Shown: positions 52,647 to 61,754 of the stretch, one piece after another
How positions within the stretch are numbered: the stretch's first letter is position 1
Layout of the letters: every line of letters starts with the position of its first letter
Origin: CAZPQM01 sp964588995
Lineage (GTDB): Bacteria; Pseudomonadota; Alphaproteobacteria; Rickettsiales; UBA8987
Direction: 5' to 3'
Length of the DNA: 64,000 nt
Assembly (NCBI GenBank): GCA_964588995.1
Contig: CAZPQM010000004.1
Coordinates: 1 to 64,000, forward strand
Translations under genes and position numbers: made by a program
The notes under the pieces: generated by a model
Told to the model about the DNA's origin: nothing
Databases searched by the model: none
What the model saw: the letters and a program-made list of their open reading frames with translations, nothing else

Positions 52647-54641
52647 ATGCCAACCGATTTATTTGCGAATGCCAAAGCGGTGGAAAAGGCCGCTGAGTAC
52701 ACCGCGAAGGATATTGAAGTCCTCGAGGGGCTGGAGCCTGTGCGTAAACGCCCGGGGATGTATATCGGCGGAACGGATGAAGCGGCGATGCATCATCTCG
52801 TCTCTGAGGTGTTTGACAACTGCATGGATGAAGCGGTTGCGGGCTATGCCAACCGCATTGAGATGGATCTGCATGGCGACGGTTCGATCACCATTCGCGA
52901 TAATGGCCGGGGCATACCCACCGATCCGCACCCGAAATACCCGAAAAAATCCGCGCTGGAGGTGATTCTCACCACGCTGCATTCCGGTGGTAAATTTTCT
53001 AATAAAGCCTATGAAACATCCGGCGGGCTGCACGGGGTTGGGATTTCCGTCGTGAATGCGCTGGCGAGTGAGCTAACGGTCGAAGTCGCGCGGGATCGGC
53101 AAGTCTGGGCGCAGCATTTTTCGCAAGGGAAGCCAACCTCGCAGCTGGAAAAGATAGGCGAGACAGCCAATCGACGCGGCACCTCCATTTGGTTCAAGCC
53201 GGATGCGGAGATTTTTGGTACGGGCAAAAAATTCAAGCCAAAACGGCTGTTTAAATTCGCGCAGAGCAAGGCATATTTGTATAAAGGCGTGGAAATTCGC
53301 TGGGCGTGTGATCCAAGCCTGCTGAAAGAAGGCGATGATACGATCCCCGAGAAAACCACGCTGCATTACGAAGAGGGTTTGAAGGAGTTTTTGACGCAGG
53401 AGCTGCACGGCGAAAAATGTGTCACGCCGGAGCCGTTCGCGGGTGAGGTGAAGCTCGCAGAAGGGCAGGGGCGGGTCGAATGGGCGGTGCATTGGCCACT
53501 GCTTGCTGATGGGTTTGCTCACTCTTATTGCAACACGGTGCCAACGCCACTGGGCGGAACGCATGAGACGGGCTTACGCGCCGCGCTCTACAAGGGCCTT
53601 CGGGAATATGGTGAGATGATTGAAAACAAAAAAGCGAAGCAGATCACGGGTGAGGATGTGTTCAGCAGCGCCTGTGTGATTCTCTCGCTATTTTACAAAT
53701 CCCCCGAATTTCAGGGGCAGACCAAGGATAAGCTGGTCAGCAATCAGGTAACGAAGCTCGTAGAAAATGCGGTGCGCGATCAGTTTGATCATTGGCTTTC
53801 CAGTAACCCGGAAGCCTCGAATGCGCTGATGACGCATATTATCGAGCGGGTTGATGAACGCCTCCGCCGGAGGCAAAAAAAGGAGGTCAGCCGCAAGAGT
53901 ATTACGCAGAAGCTGCGTCTGCCGGGTAAACTGGCTGATTGCTCTCAGGAAGATGCGGAGGGTACGGAGATTTTTCTGGTGGAAGGGGACTCGGCGGGCG
54001 GCTCAGCAAAGCAGGCACGCAACCGGGCTACGCAGGCGATTTTACCGCTTAGGGGGAAGATCCTCAATGTGGCAAGTGCGACAAGAGATAAAATCGCGGC
54101 GAATCAGGAAATCAAGGATATGCTGATGGCTCTTGGTTGCGGTACGGGGAGCGATTACAGGGAAGAAGATTTGCGTTATGAAAAAATAATTATCATGTGT
54201 GACGCAGATGTCGACGGCGCGCATATTGCGTCTTTACTGATGACATTCTTCTATAAGGAGATGCCGAAACTGATTGAAAACGGGCATCTCTATCTCGCGC
54301 AGCCGCCGCTCTACCGCATTACGCAAGGCGCCAAGAGCTACTACGCAGCAGACGCGGGCGAACTGGAGCAGATCGTTGAAAAATTAAAGAAAAATAAGGG
54401 GAAAATCGAAACCGGACGCTTTAAGGGACTGGGGGAAATGACGCCTCCGCAGCTCAAAGAAACCACGATGGACCCGACGAAGCGGACGCTCTGCAAGGTC
54501 GTCATCACGGACGATGGCTGGGGGCTTGCCAAGCAGCGCGTTATTGAGCTAATGGGCAAACATCCGGAGCTTCGCTTCAAATTTATTCAGGATCAGAGCT
54601 CCATATACGGCGAGCGTATTGCAGAAGCGCTGGATATCTAG
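52647..54641 (+). CDS. parE: DNA topoisomerase IV subunit B
   Basis: The 664-residue protein has the GHKL ATPase (VLEGLEPVRKRPGMYIGGTD, VFDNCMDEAVAG, GGLHGVGISVVNAL), the transducer domain and the TOPRIM part (EIFLVEGDSAGGSAKQARNR, IIIMCDADVDGAHI). Length near 660 and the phrases IGGTDEAAMHH and LRLPGKLADCS fit alphaproteobacterial ParE better than GyrB, which is near 800 residues and reads IGDT. It decatenates chromosomes together with ParC. Confidence 0.9.
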   Translation: MPTDLFANAKAVEKAAEYTAKDIEVLEGLEPVRKRPGMYIGGTDEAAMHHLVSEVFDNCMDEAVAGYANRIEMDLHGDGSITIRDNGRGIPTDPHPKYPKKSALEVILTTLHSGGKFSNKAYETSGGLHGVGISVVNALASELTVEVARDRQVWAQHFSQGKPTSQLEKIGETANRRGTSIWFKPDAEIFGTGKKFKPKRLFKFAQSKAYLYKGVEIRWACDPSLLKEGDDTIPEKTTLHYEEGLKEFLTQELHGEKCVTPEPFAGEVKLAEGQGRVEWAVHWPLLADGFAHSYCNTVPTPLGGTHETGLRAALYKGLREYGEMIENKKAKQITGEDVFSSACVILSLFYKSPEFQGQTKDKLVSNQVTKLVENAVRDQFDHWLSSNPEASNALMTHIIERVDERLRRRQKKEVSRKSITQKLRLPGKLADCSQEDAEGTEIFLVEGDSAGGSAKQARNRATQAILPLRGKILNVASATRDKIAANQEIKDMLMALGCGTGSDYREEDLRYEKIIIMCDADVDGAHIASLLMTFFYKEMPKLIENGHLYLAQPPLYRITQGAKSYYAADAGELEQIVEKLKKNKGKIETGRFKGLGEMTPPQLKETTMDPTKRTLCKVVITDDGWGLAKQRVIELMGKHPELRFKFIQDQSSIYGERIAEALDI

Positions 54642-54659
54642 TAATATTATTTTCGTTTG

Positions 54660-54731
54660 TTGAAAATAGCATTCTATTTTCAAAGGAGCCTTACGGCTTC
54701 GCCGATTAAAGGAGTGTGATTACTATCGCGC
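54660..54731 (+). repeat. Three-hairpin element, copy 3
   Basis: Hairpin 1 is TTGAAAATAG-CATT-CTATTTTCAA (54660-54683), hairpin 2 is CGGC-TTC-GCCG (54694-54704), hairpin 3 is GTGTGAT-TACT-ATCGCGC with two G-T pairs (54714-54731). Linkers AGGAGCCTTA and ATTAAAGGA. It is in the parE-protease spacer, 21 kb from the other copies, and ends 34 bases before the protease ATG. Confidence 0.75.
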
Positions 54732-54765
54732 AGCTATTTTAGAAGTCTTTTGCAGGGGGTAAAAC

Positions 54766-56670
54766 ATGGCGGTATTTCCAACGGGGGATGATAATCTCGA
54801 TGCGCTGAATCTGGGCGAAACCTGGACCGGGCAAACGGGCCGGGGGGTAACGGTACAATATACTTTCGGAAGTGAGTATGCGATTAACGGGGGTGATTTT
54901 TCCATTACGACCAATCCGTTTGAGGTCGATCCCTGGTTTGAAAGCGTTGTGGGCCGAGCGCTTGGGGAATGGTCCGAGGTGGCTAATATTAATTTTGACT
55001 ATGTCGTTCCTTCCGTCAGCAATCAGGAATATAATAACAGCATACCGCTTAAGTTTGTGCATGCCGAAACAGGAGACGGTTCACTCGGTTTTTCACTCTC
55101 CGAAACGCAGGGCGATAAGATCGTTGCTAGCGGCATTGTGGTGGATGATGACTTATTCGAGGCGGATATGCAGCCCGGTGGGCTCGGCTATCTGACGCTC
55201 CTGCACGAAATCGGCCATAGTATCGGGCTTGCGCATCCGGATGATTTTACCGGTGCGGGCGAGTCTCCTTTTGGCACGACATTCGATGATAATCTCGAGA
55301 ATCTTGATAATTCGATTATGATATCATTGTTACCAACGGTTGGTGAATTTACTTCGTTTACGGCGCTTCCGATTACACCGCAGGTTTACGATATAGAAGC
55401 CATTCAATATCTCTACGGCCCTAACCTGAATACCAGCAATGTGAATAATGTGTATAGTTTCAACGGTGAGCAGCGCGTTGAAACGATCTGGGATGCCGGT
55501 GGCTTTGATGAGGTTATCAATACCGGTTTTGCAGGTGATCAACGGTTGGATATCAGCGGTCGAACCGGAGCCAGCGTGGTGGGTAATAGCATTATCTGGT
55601 TTGCGGAAGGTTCCAACATCGAAAATATCATCTCCGGCAGTGGTAATGATACGCTGATCGGTAATGAGCTTAATAACTACGTTTTCGGTGGATTTGGTAA
55701 TGATACACTCGATGGTGGCTTTGGTTCGGATGTGCTCGATGGTGCAGATGGTTATGATACGTTGCGTTTAATCGGAAGTAACACATATAACGTAATATTA
55801 TGGCAGGGCGGAAATCAGGCATCGCTCACTGCAGAACAGATTTTCAATTTTGAAGCTGTCGATGCATCGCTGGCGGTCGCCCCGGTCTTTATTAACGGGA
55901 ATAGCATCAATAACACGCTGCTGGGCGGTTTCGAAGCGGATACGATTAATGGCGGACAGGGAAATGATTATATCCACGGCGGAACGCGCTCGAATTTTTC
56001 TGTAGATGATTTAGGCTACTATGCGGAGGAAATCGTCCTCGCGCTTGGGTTTGAAGATGTCGATGCCTATATCGCTGCCGGTGCGGAAGGATCACTGAAT
56101 TTCCGCAGAGATATATTATCAGGTGATCTGGGCAATGATACGGTGCTGGGCAGTTCCGGTAATGATGTGGTCTCCGGCGGGGCCGGGAATGATCTCGTAG
56201 CCGGTAATCAGGGTAACGATGTCATTAATGGCGATGAGGGCGACGATACGCTCTATGGTGGACAGGGAAGTGATAATATAAGAGGTGGAGCCGGCGATGA
56301 CGTGATTTATGTCGATGCGGGCACGCTGGATGAAGCCTGGGGCGGTACGGGTTCAGACCGCTTTATCTTCAAGCCGGATAATAACTCGGAGCAGACCAAT
56401 ATCTACGATTTTAGTTCTGCAGAAGATGATATTATCCAGATATCGTCTTTAACCGGTAACTTTATTTCCACCGGCGAAATAATAAATGCACTTGAAGCTA
56501 CTGCGCCTGATCCAATGGCGGAAGACCCGATAGAGCGTGCGGGATATACGGATTTGACCGTAAATGAACTTGATGGTGGCTCCTTTACGATTCGTATGGT
56601 TGGCACTGCGATTGATGTGGGCGGTGAGGGAGTGTCATTGCTTGCCGCTACCGATTTTGAAATCGTTTAA
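54766..56670 (+). CDS. Serralysin-like RTX metalloprotease (M10)
   Basis: The 634-residue protein has a matrixin/serralysin catalytic domain with the zinc motif HEIGHSIGLAHP (about residue 146) and a Met-turn-like NSIMISLL. RTX calcium-binding nonapeptides follow in at least two groups (GSGNDTLIG, GFGNDTLDG; later GDLGNDTVLG, GGAGNDLVAG, GDEGDDTLYG), then a C-terminal domain. There is no N-terminal signal, so export through a type I secretion system is expected, but none is encoded here. The usual Tyr after the Met-turn is not seen. AGGGGG lies before the ATG. Confidence 0.88.
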   Translation: MAVFPTGDDNLDALNLGETWTGQTGRGVTVQYTFGSEYAINGGDFSITTNPFEVDPWFESVVGRALGEWSEVANINFDYVVPSVSNQEYNNSIPLKFVHAETGDGSLGFSLSETQGDKIVASGIVVDDDLFEADMQPGGLGYLTLLHEIGHSIGLAHPDDFTGAGESPFGTTFDDNLENLDNSIMISLLPTVGEFTSFTALPITPQVYDIEAIQYLYGPNLNTSNVNNVYSFNGEQRVETIWDAGGFDEVINTGFAGDQRLDISGRTGASVVGNSIIWFAEGSNIENIISGSGNDTLIGNELNNYVFGGFGNDTLDGGFGSDVLDGADGYDTLRLIGSNTYNVILWQGGNQASLTAEQIFNFEAVDASLAVAPVFINGNSINNTLLGGFEADTINGGQGNDYIHGGTRSNFSVDDLGYYAEEIVLALGFEDVDAYIAAGAEGSLNFRRDILSGDLGNDTVLGSSGNDVVSGGAGNDLVAGNQGNDVINGDEGDDTLYGGQGSDNIRGGAGDDVIYVDAGTLDEAWGGTGSDRFIFKPDNNSEQTNIYDFSSAEDDIIQISSLTGNFISTGEIINALEATAPDPMAEDPIERAGYTDLTVNELDGGSFTIRMVGTAIDVGGEGVSLLAATDFEIV

Positions 56671-56743
56671 GCCCTTCCGGCCGCCCAGCAGCGTGCTAAT
56701 ATAGAAAGAACGCTGTATTCTGTTCTAGCTTAAAGGCGGCTCC

Positions 56744-57064
56744 TTGACTTCTAAGACCTCCAGCCTTGCGGATCATCTGTTGCGCCTGCATGATCTGGTT
56801 GAATTGCTTCTCGATTATATCGAGGAATATGTCGCGGCATCACCGGATAAGGAGGTGCAGGCCGAGTATGCCTATCTGTGGGGAGAGAAGGAAAATGCAC
56901 TCTCGATTCTGACCAAATTGACCGCGCTGATGACCAAGCTGGATGGTTTGCAAAAAGCGCAGCCCCCAACGCAAGCGCCGGTTTTTACAGAGCAGGATCA
57001 GCAATTGCTCGACCATTTTATTGAAGAGAAACTCAAGGACTATGCCTCAAAAACGGCTGGCTGA
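56744..57064 (+). CDS. Small protein upstream of terminase
   Basis: The 106-residue product (TTG start with AAAGGCGG upstream) is helical: LADHLLRLHDLVELLLDYIEEY, then ENALSILTKLTALMTKLDGL and EQDQQLLDHFIEEKLKDYA. Its last 23 bases overlap the terminase start. Position and size suggest a partner of the terminase, perhaps a small-subunit equivalent, but no DNA-binding motif is visible. Confidence 0.6.
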   Translation: MTSKTSSLADHLLRLHDLVELLLDYIEEYVAASPDKEVQAEYAYLWGEKENALSILTKLTALMTKLDGLQKAQPPTQAPVFTEQDQQLLDHFIEEKLKDYASKTAG

Positions 57065-58445
57065 TTATATCACCACGACGCATTTCCCTACCTTTATTGA
57101 ACGCAGCTTTCAGACGATAAACCCCGGCAAGGCCTACCTGTCTAACTGGCATATCGGGCTGATAGCGGAGCATCTGAATGCCTGCGAAACCGGGCAGATC
57201 AAGCGGCTCATCATCAACATGCCGCCGCGCCATATGAAGTCGATTTGCGCGAGTGTAGCGTGGCCCGCCTGGCTGCTTGCGCGTGAGCCTAGCCGCCGTA
57301 TGATTGTTGCGAGCTATGCGCAGCCGCTTTCAACCCGGCTATCGCTAGATACGCGCCATATCATGCAGGCGGAGTGGTATCAGCGGCTTTTCCCGCAGAC
57401 GCAAATAGCGACCGGGCAGAACGAAAAACATAGATTTGCGACGACCAAGCATGGCTTCCGCTTTGCCACCTCCGTTGGCGGTTCCGTGACCGGGGAAGGT
57501 GGCGACTTTCTCATTCTCGATGATCCGCATAACCCGGCGGATATATTGAGCGAGAGCAAGCGCGAGGCGACACTGAACTGGTTCGATCAGACCTTTTCCA
57601 GCCGGTTGGATAATCAAAGAACCGGTGTGTTTGTGTTGGTCATGCAGCGGCTGCACCCGGAGGATATGACGAAGCATCTGCTTTCCAAGGCCGGGGTGAA
57701 CTGGAAATTGCTGGAAATCCCGCTCTATACCGAACATCCGCGGCTCTATCAGTTGAATCATTTTAAACATTGTTTCCATGCAGGTGAGGTGCTGCATCCG
57801 GAGCGCATGGGGCAGGCGGAAATTGAGCGGTTGAAGCAGGATATGGGGGCAGCGCATTTTGCTGCGCAATATCTACAGGCACCGGTGCCGATGGAAGGGC
57901 GTATGCTGAAGAAAGGCTGGTTGCGCTATTATCCAAAAGAGCAGCACTTACCCTACAGCGCCATTTACCACAGTTGGGATACGGCGATTAAAACCGGCGC
58001 AGCGAATGATTATACGGCACTGACCGTTTGGGGTGAGTATGAAGGCGGGTTGTACCTGCTCGAGGTGATGCAGGCAAAGCTGGACTATCCGAGTTTACGT
58101 AAATGCTTTACCGAGCAAACGCGAAGCTGGAACCCGGAAGCTATCTTGATCGAGGATAAGGCGAGTGGGCAATCCTTATTGCAGGATATGCGCAAAAACA
58201 GCTACCTGCCGATTATCGCGGTCAAGGCGGCTAAGGATAAGCTCACACGGTTTGCCTCGGCGACCGCATTGTTTGAAGCGGGCAGGGTGCACCTGCCAGA
58301 TGAGGCCGCCTGGCTTGCAGAGTATGAAAGGCAACTGCTCGAATTTCCCGCTTCACGACATGATGATATGGTGGATTCCACATCGCAGTTTTTGAATTGG
58401 TTTCATCTGAAGCAGAGCGGCAAGATGGCTGTGAGGAGTTTGTAA
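57042..58445 (+). CDS. Phage/gene-transfer-agent type terminase large subunit
   Basis: The 467-residue protein has an ATPase with a variant Walker A (MPPRHMKSICAS) and Walker B (FLILDDPHNP), then an RNase H-like nuclease with HSWDTAIKTGAANDYTAL, AILIEDKASGQSLLQDM and RHDDMVDSTSQFL. These are the motors and nucleases that package DNA into phage heads. ATG 57042 follows AAGGA; a longer frame overlaps the small gene and encodes nothing conserved. No other phage gene is nearby. A remnant or part of a scattered gene transfer agent is likely. Confidence 0.85.
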   Translation: MPQKRLADYITTTHFPTFIERSFQTINPGKAYLSNWHIGLIAEHLNACETGQIKRLIINMPPRHMKSICASVAWPAWLLAREPSRRMIVASYAQPLSTRLSLDTRHIMQAEWYQRLFPQTQIATGQNEKHRFATTKHGFRFATSVGGSVTGEGGDFLILDDPHNPADILSESKREATLNWFDQTFSSRLDNQRTGVFVLVMQRLHPEDMTKHLLSKAGVNWKLLEIPLYTEHPRLYQLNHFKHCFHAGEVLHPERMGQAEIERLKQDMGAAHFAAQYLQAPVPMEGRMLKKGWLRYYPKEQHLPYSAIYHSWDTAIKTGAANDYTALTVWGEYEGGLYLLEVMQAKLDYPSLRKCFTEQTRSWNPEAILIEDKASGQSLLQDMRKNSYLPIIAVKAAKDKLTRFASATALFEAGRVHLPDEAAWLAEYERQLLEFPASRHDDMVDSTSQFLNWFHLKQSGKMAVRSL

Positions 58446-59588
58446 TCATTTACAACCTAGTATCACTTTAGCCGCTTTCTCGCTCGGGGTTTGGGAGTCG
58501 TTCAGACCGAGCTGTTCCATCGCGCGGTAACTTGCAGTGATGGCAGCCTGATCCGGAGCGCGGAGGAGCTCGGTTGCGGTGCGGGCAAGTTGGTCCGGTA
58601 TGCATGCCTCCTGCAGCAATTCGGGGATGACGGGCTGATTCAGCATGATATTGATCAGGTTGACATACTCCACCTGAATCATGCGGCGGAGTAGGGCGGC
58701 GGATAGCGGGTTGACCTTGTAAAAAATCGCAAAGGGTACTTTCGCCAGCGCAAAATCGAGCGAGCCGGTGCCGGACTTGGCAAGTGCCGCATCGCAGGCG
58801 GCTATCGCGTGATACTTCATGCTATCATCGCTGATAAGATGCGTCTTAAACGGCCAGCTAGCGGCTTCATCCGTTAAGCTCGCACGAAAGCGTGGTGTTG
58901 CAAACAGGACGATTTCCATCTCGCCATACTGATCCAGAAGTTGCGGCATGGTAGCTTTCAGGACAGGCAGATGCCGCTTGAGCTCGGAGGATCGGCTGCC
59001 GGGAAGGATGCCAAGCAGCTTTGTTTCCGAAGCGATGCCAAGTTGGGTACGGAAATAGGCAGCGTCACCCTGTTTGGCATCTTCAACAATCGGATGGCCG
59101 ACGCAGGTCGCCTCCAACCCTTCCTGCTCGAAATAGGGCGGTTCGAAGGGGAGCAGGCAAAGTAAATGATCGAACAGGGCTGCCATTTTAGCGGCGCGCT
59201 TAGGCTTATAGGCCCAGACGCTCGGCGCGACATAATGTACAACGTGATGGCGGTGAGGTTCGGTTTTGCGGAGCTGCCTGATCACGCGGCGATTGAAGGC
59301 GGGCGCGTCGATGGTCAGCACGACATCCGGCTTTACCCCGATAATATCGTTTGCTGTCTGATTGATGCGGCGCAGCAATTTGGGAATATGCGGCAGAATC
59401 TCTAAGAAGCCAAGCAGGGAAAGCTCTTCCATCGGAAAAAGCGACTTGAGGCCTTCGGCCTGCATCTGCGGCCCGCCGATACCGGCAAAGCGGATATGCG
59501 GTTCTTTGGCTTTGAGCGCGCGCATGGTCTTCGCGCCAAGCGCATCGCCGGACGCTTCCCCGGCTATGAGATAGATGAGGTTTGGCAT
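58446..59588 (-). CDS. lpxB: Lipid A disaccharide synthase
   Basis: The protein of 380 residues has the LpxB glycosyltransferase pattern: IAGEASGDALGAKTMRALK, AGIGGPQMQAEGL, APSVWAYKP and LPGSRSSELKRHLP. It joins UDP-2,3-diacylglucosamine and lipid X in lipid A synthesis at the inner membrane. ATG 59588 is preferred to the GTG two codons before. It ends one base after the terminase stop on the other strand. A twin hairpin spacer lies upstream before lpxI. Confidence 0.95.
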   Translation of the reverse strand: MPNLIYLIAGEASGDALGAKTMRALKAKEPHIRFAGIGGPQMQAEGLKSLFPMEELSLLGFLEILPHIPKLLRRINQTANDIIGVKPDVVLTIDAPAFNRRVIRQLRKTEPHRHHVVHYVAPSVWAYKPKRAAKMAALFDHLLCLLPFEPPYFEQEGLEATCVGHPIVEDAKQGDAAYFRTQLGIASETKLLGILPGSRSSELKRHLPVLKATMPQLLDQYGEMEIVLFATPRFRASLTDEAASWPFKTHLISDDSMKYHAIAACDAALAKSGTGSLDFALAKVPFAIFYKVNPLSAALLRRMIQVEYVNLINIMLNQPVIPELLQEACIPDQLARTATELLRAPDQAAITASYRAMEQLGLNDSQTPSEKAAKVILGCK

Positions 59589-59601
59589 GAACACACCCTA
59601 C

Positions 59602-59695
59602 GTCATTACCCGAATTTTACGAAGTAAAATTATAGGGTAATCTCCATATACCACATTGGATTGCCCTATAGTTGCTATCGTAACTCGGGCAATGA
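59602..59695. repeat. Pair of inverted hairpin repeats between lpxB and lpxI
   Basis: GTCATTACCCGAATTTTACG...GGGTAAT (about 59602-59642) and, inverted, GTCATTGCCCGAGTTACGAT...GGGCAAT (about 59658-59695) are copies of one element facing each other. Each also folds on itself, with ATTACCC/GGGTAAT or ATTGCCC/GGGCAAT stems. The stem bases differ between copies but pair within each. Confidence 0.7.
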
Positions 59696-59705
59696 CAAAC
59701 AGGCA

Positions 59706-60518
59706 TCACACCCCCAAAACAAACATACCGAGCTCGTCGGCATGTTTGATGACATCATCCCGGTTGATGACGAGCGAGCCGCCGGCTTCCACGGCGATAC
59801 CCCGCAGGTTGGAGGCGAAGGCATTTTCAATCGTATGTACGCCGATGCTCGGCAGGTCAACACGCGTATCCTGCCCGGGTTTGCGCATTTTAACCAAAAC
59901 ACCGCCCGGCCCATCGGTATGTAATGGTGCGCAGCGGCTGATCAGCTTGTCAGTACCTTCTGCAGCTTCCACGCCGAGTATCATCCCATTTTGGATAATC
60001 ACCGCCTGCCCGATATCGAGCTTGCCGATTTCAAGCGCGGCTTTCCGGCCCAGTTCAATATCGCGAAGCGCCTGCTTGTCGGGTTTGACCGTCCCCAGCG
60101 GACCCTCGCTGATCAGGAGATCGCGCAATACGGAATCCACCCCGATGACGGTAAAGCCGCGCTCCTCAATGAACTCGATGATGGTGGAAAAGACCTGATC
60201 ATCACCAGCAGCATTTAATTTGCGCAAACGGTTCAGCAGGCGCATGCCGGTAAAGTCGAGCTTTAATTGGGCAAAGCTGGGGCGGCCAACGCCCCCGGCC
60301 AGCACGATTTCCGTCACATCCGCCTGTCGCAACTGCTTGAAAATTTTACCAACCTGTCCAAGCTGCACGACATTATGCTCCACCTGACGGTAGCTGACCG
60401 GGTTGGTAATCCGCTCAAAGCCGATGACATGGATTGGCCGCTCCTGATCATGACAGGCGTCAATCACCTGTTTCGGCAGGTCACCTCCGCCAGCAATTAT
60501 GCCGAGTTTCGCCGTCAT
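59706..60518 (-). CDS. lpxI: UDP-2,3-diacylglucosamine hydrolase LpxI (DUF1009)
   Basis: The 270-residue protein has the LpxI signatures KLGIIAGGGDLPKQVIDACH at the start, GKIFKQLRQADVTEIVLAGGV and the C-terminal block RKPGQDTRVDLPSIGVHTIE. It hydrolyses UDP-2,3-diacylglucosamine to lipid X and replaces LpxH in alphaproteobacteria. It overlaps lpxA by four bases (ATGA), the usual order. Confidence 0.95.
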   Translation of the reverse strand: MTAKLGIIAGGGDLPKQVIDACHDQERPIHVIGFERITNPVSYRQVEHNVVQLGQVGKIFKQLRQADVTEIVLAGGVGRPSFAQLKLDFTGMRLLNRLRKLNAAGDDQVFSTIIEFIEERGFTVIGVDSVLRDLLISEGPLGTVKPDKQALRDIELGRKAALEIGKLDIGQAVIIQNGMILGVEAAEGTDKLISRCAPLHTDGPGGVLVKMRKPGQDTRVDLPSIGVHTIENAFASNLRGIAVEAGGSLVINRDDVIKHADELGMFVLGV

Positions 60519-61309
60519 TTCTCAAGCCTTGGTTGCGTAAGCGAACGCGTATTATCGCTCTGCATAAAGGCAATGATTTCGCTGATCAGTTCATGATCTT
60601 TAAACATGTCAGCGACATCTTCAATGCGTTCTTCAAGCGTACCTTCCGGGGAAAAGAGCATGCGGTAGGCCGCGCGGAGATCATGAATCGCCTCACGGTC
60701 AAAATTGCGCCGCTTGAGCCCTATCAGGTTCAGCCCGGAGAGGTGCGCACGCTCGCCCATCGCCATGGAGTAGGGGATGACATCGTTCTCAATACCGCTC
60801 ATACCGCCGATCATCGCGTGCTTGCCGATGCGTACAAACTGATGCACCGCGGAAAGCCCACCGATGCGGACATAATCTTCCAGCGTTACATGGCCGGCCA
60901 GGGTGGCATTATTCGCGAGAATCACATGGTTACCCACCCGGCAGTCATGGCCGATATGTACGCCGACCATGAACAGCCCATGATCGCCGATTACGGTTTT
61001 ACCGCCGCCGCCTTCCGTCCCCGGATTCATGGTGACATGCTCGCGGATGGTGTTCTGCGCGCCGATTTCGAGCGTTGTTTTTTCACCGTGATATTTCATG
61101 TCCTGCGGGATCGTACCCAGTGAGGTAAAGGGGAAGATGGTGGTTCCTTCGCCGATGGTGGTGTGCCCCTCAATCACGACATGCGGATGTACGGTAACGT
61201 TTTTGCCTAGCGAGACATGCGGCCCGATCATCGAATAGGCGCCAATGGTCACGCCATCGGCAATGGATGCCTTAGGATCGACAATGGCAGTGGGGTGGAT
61301 GTCGGGCAC
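60515..61309 (-). CDS. lpxA: UDP-N-acetylglucosamine acyltransferase
   Basis: The 264-residue protein is a left-handed beta helix of hexapeptide repeats (IHPTAIVDPKASIADGVTIG in two turns) with the catalytic His block NNATLAGHVTLEDY and GGLSAVHQFVRIG, plus a C-terminal helical part. It adds the first acyl chain in lipid A synthesis. It lies four bases after fabZ. Confidence 0.96.
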   Translation of the reverse strand: MPDIHPTAIVDPKASIADGVTIGAYSMIGPHVSLGKNVTVHPHVVIEGHTTIGEGTTIFPFTSLGTIPQDMKYHGEKTTLEIGAQNTIREHVTMNPGTEGGGGKTVIGDHGLFMVGVHIGHDCRVGNHVILANNATLAGHVTLEDYVRIGGLSAVHQFVRIGKHAMIGGMSGIENDVIPYSMAMGERAHLSGLNLIGLKRRNFDREAIHDLRAAYRMLFSPEGTLEERIEDVADMFKDHELISEIIAFMQSDNTRSLTQPRLEK

Positions 61310-61313
61310 GAAG

Positions 61314-61751
61314 CTAGCCTTTATCCTGAATCATAGCGGCGATGGTCGCTTCGGTCGTTACTTCGCCCTCCACCTCGGCATGGACGGCCAGCTTATACAG
61401 CATGCCGCGATTGCGGATAATTTCGACATGGAGTTTCAGGCAATCGCCCGGACTGACGGGCTTACGGAATTTTGCCTGCTCAATCGAGGTGAAATAAACC
61501 AGTTTACCCTCGACCTCCTTGCCAAGCGTTTCAACCACCAGTGCGGCAGAGGTCTGCGCGAGCGCCTCGATAATCAGCACGCCGGGCATGATCGGGTGAC
61601 CGGGGAAATGCCCCTGAAAATGCGGCTCGTTCATCGTCACATTCTTGAGACCGACGGCGCGCTTGCCCGGCTCGACTTCGAGAATGCGATCTACCAGCAA
61701 GAGCGGGTAGCGATGAGGGATCATTTCAATGATGCGCTGAATATCAATCAT
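61314..61751 (-). CDS. fabZ: 3-hydroxyacyl-ACP dehydratase FabZ
   Basis: The 145-residue hot-dog-fold protein has the active-site His in PHRYPLLLVDRI and the Glu in PGVLIIEALAQTSA. It dehydrates hydroxyacyl-ACP in fatty acid synthesis and competes with LpxA/LpxD for the same pool, which explains the cluster. It lies three bases after lpxD. Confidence 0.96.
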   Translation of the reverse strand: MIDIQRIIEMIPHRYPLLLVDRILEVEPGKRAVGLKNVTMNEPHFQGHFPGHPIMPGVLIIEALAQTSAALVVETLGKEVEGKLVYFTSIEQAKFRKPVSPGDCLKLHVEIIRNRGMLYKLAVHAEVEGEVTTEATIAAMIQDKG

Positions 61752-61754
61752 AAG

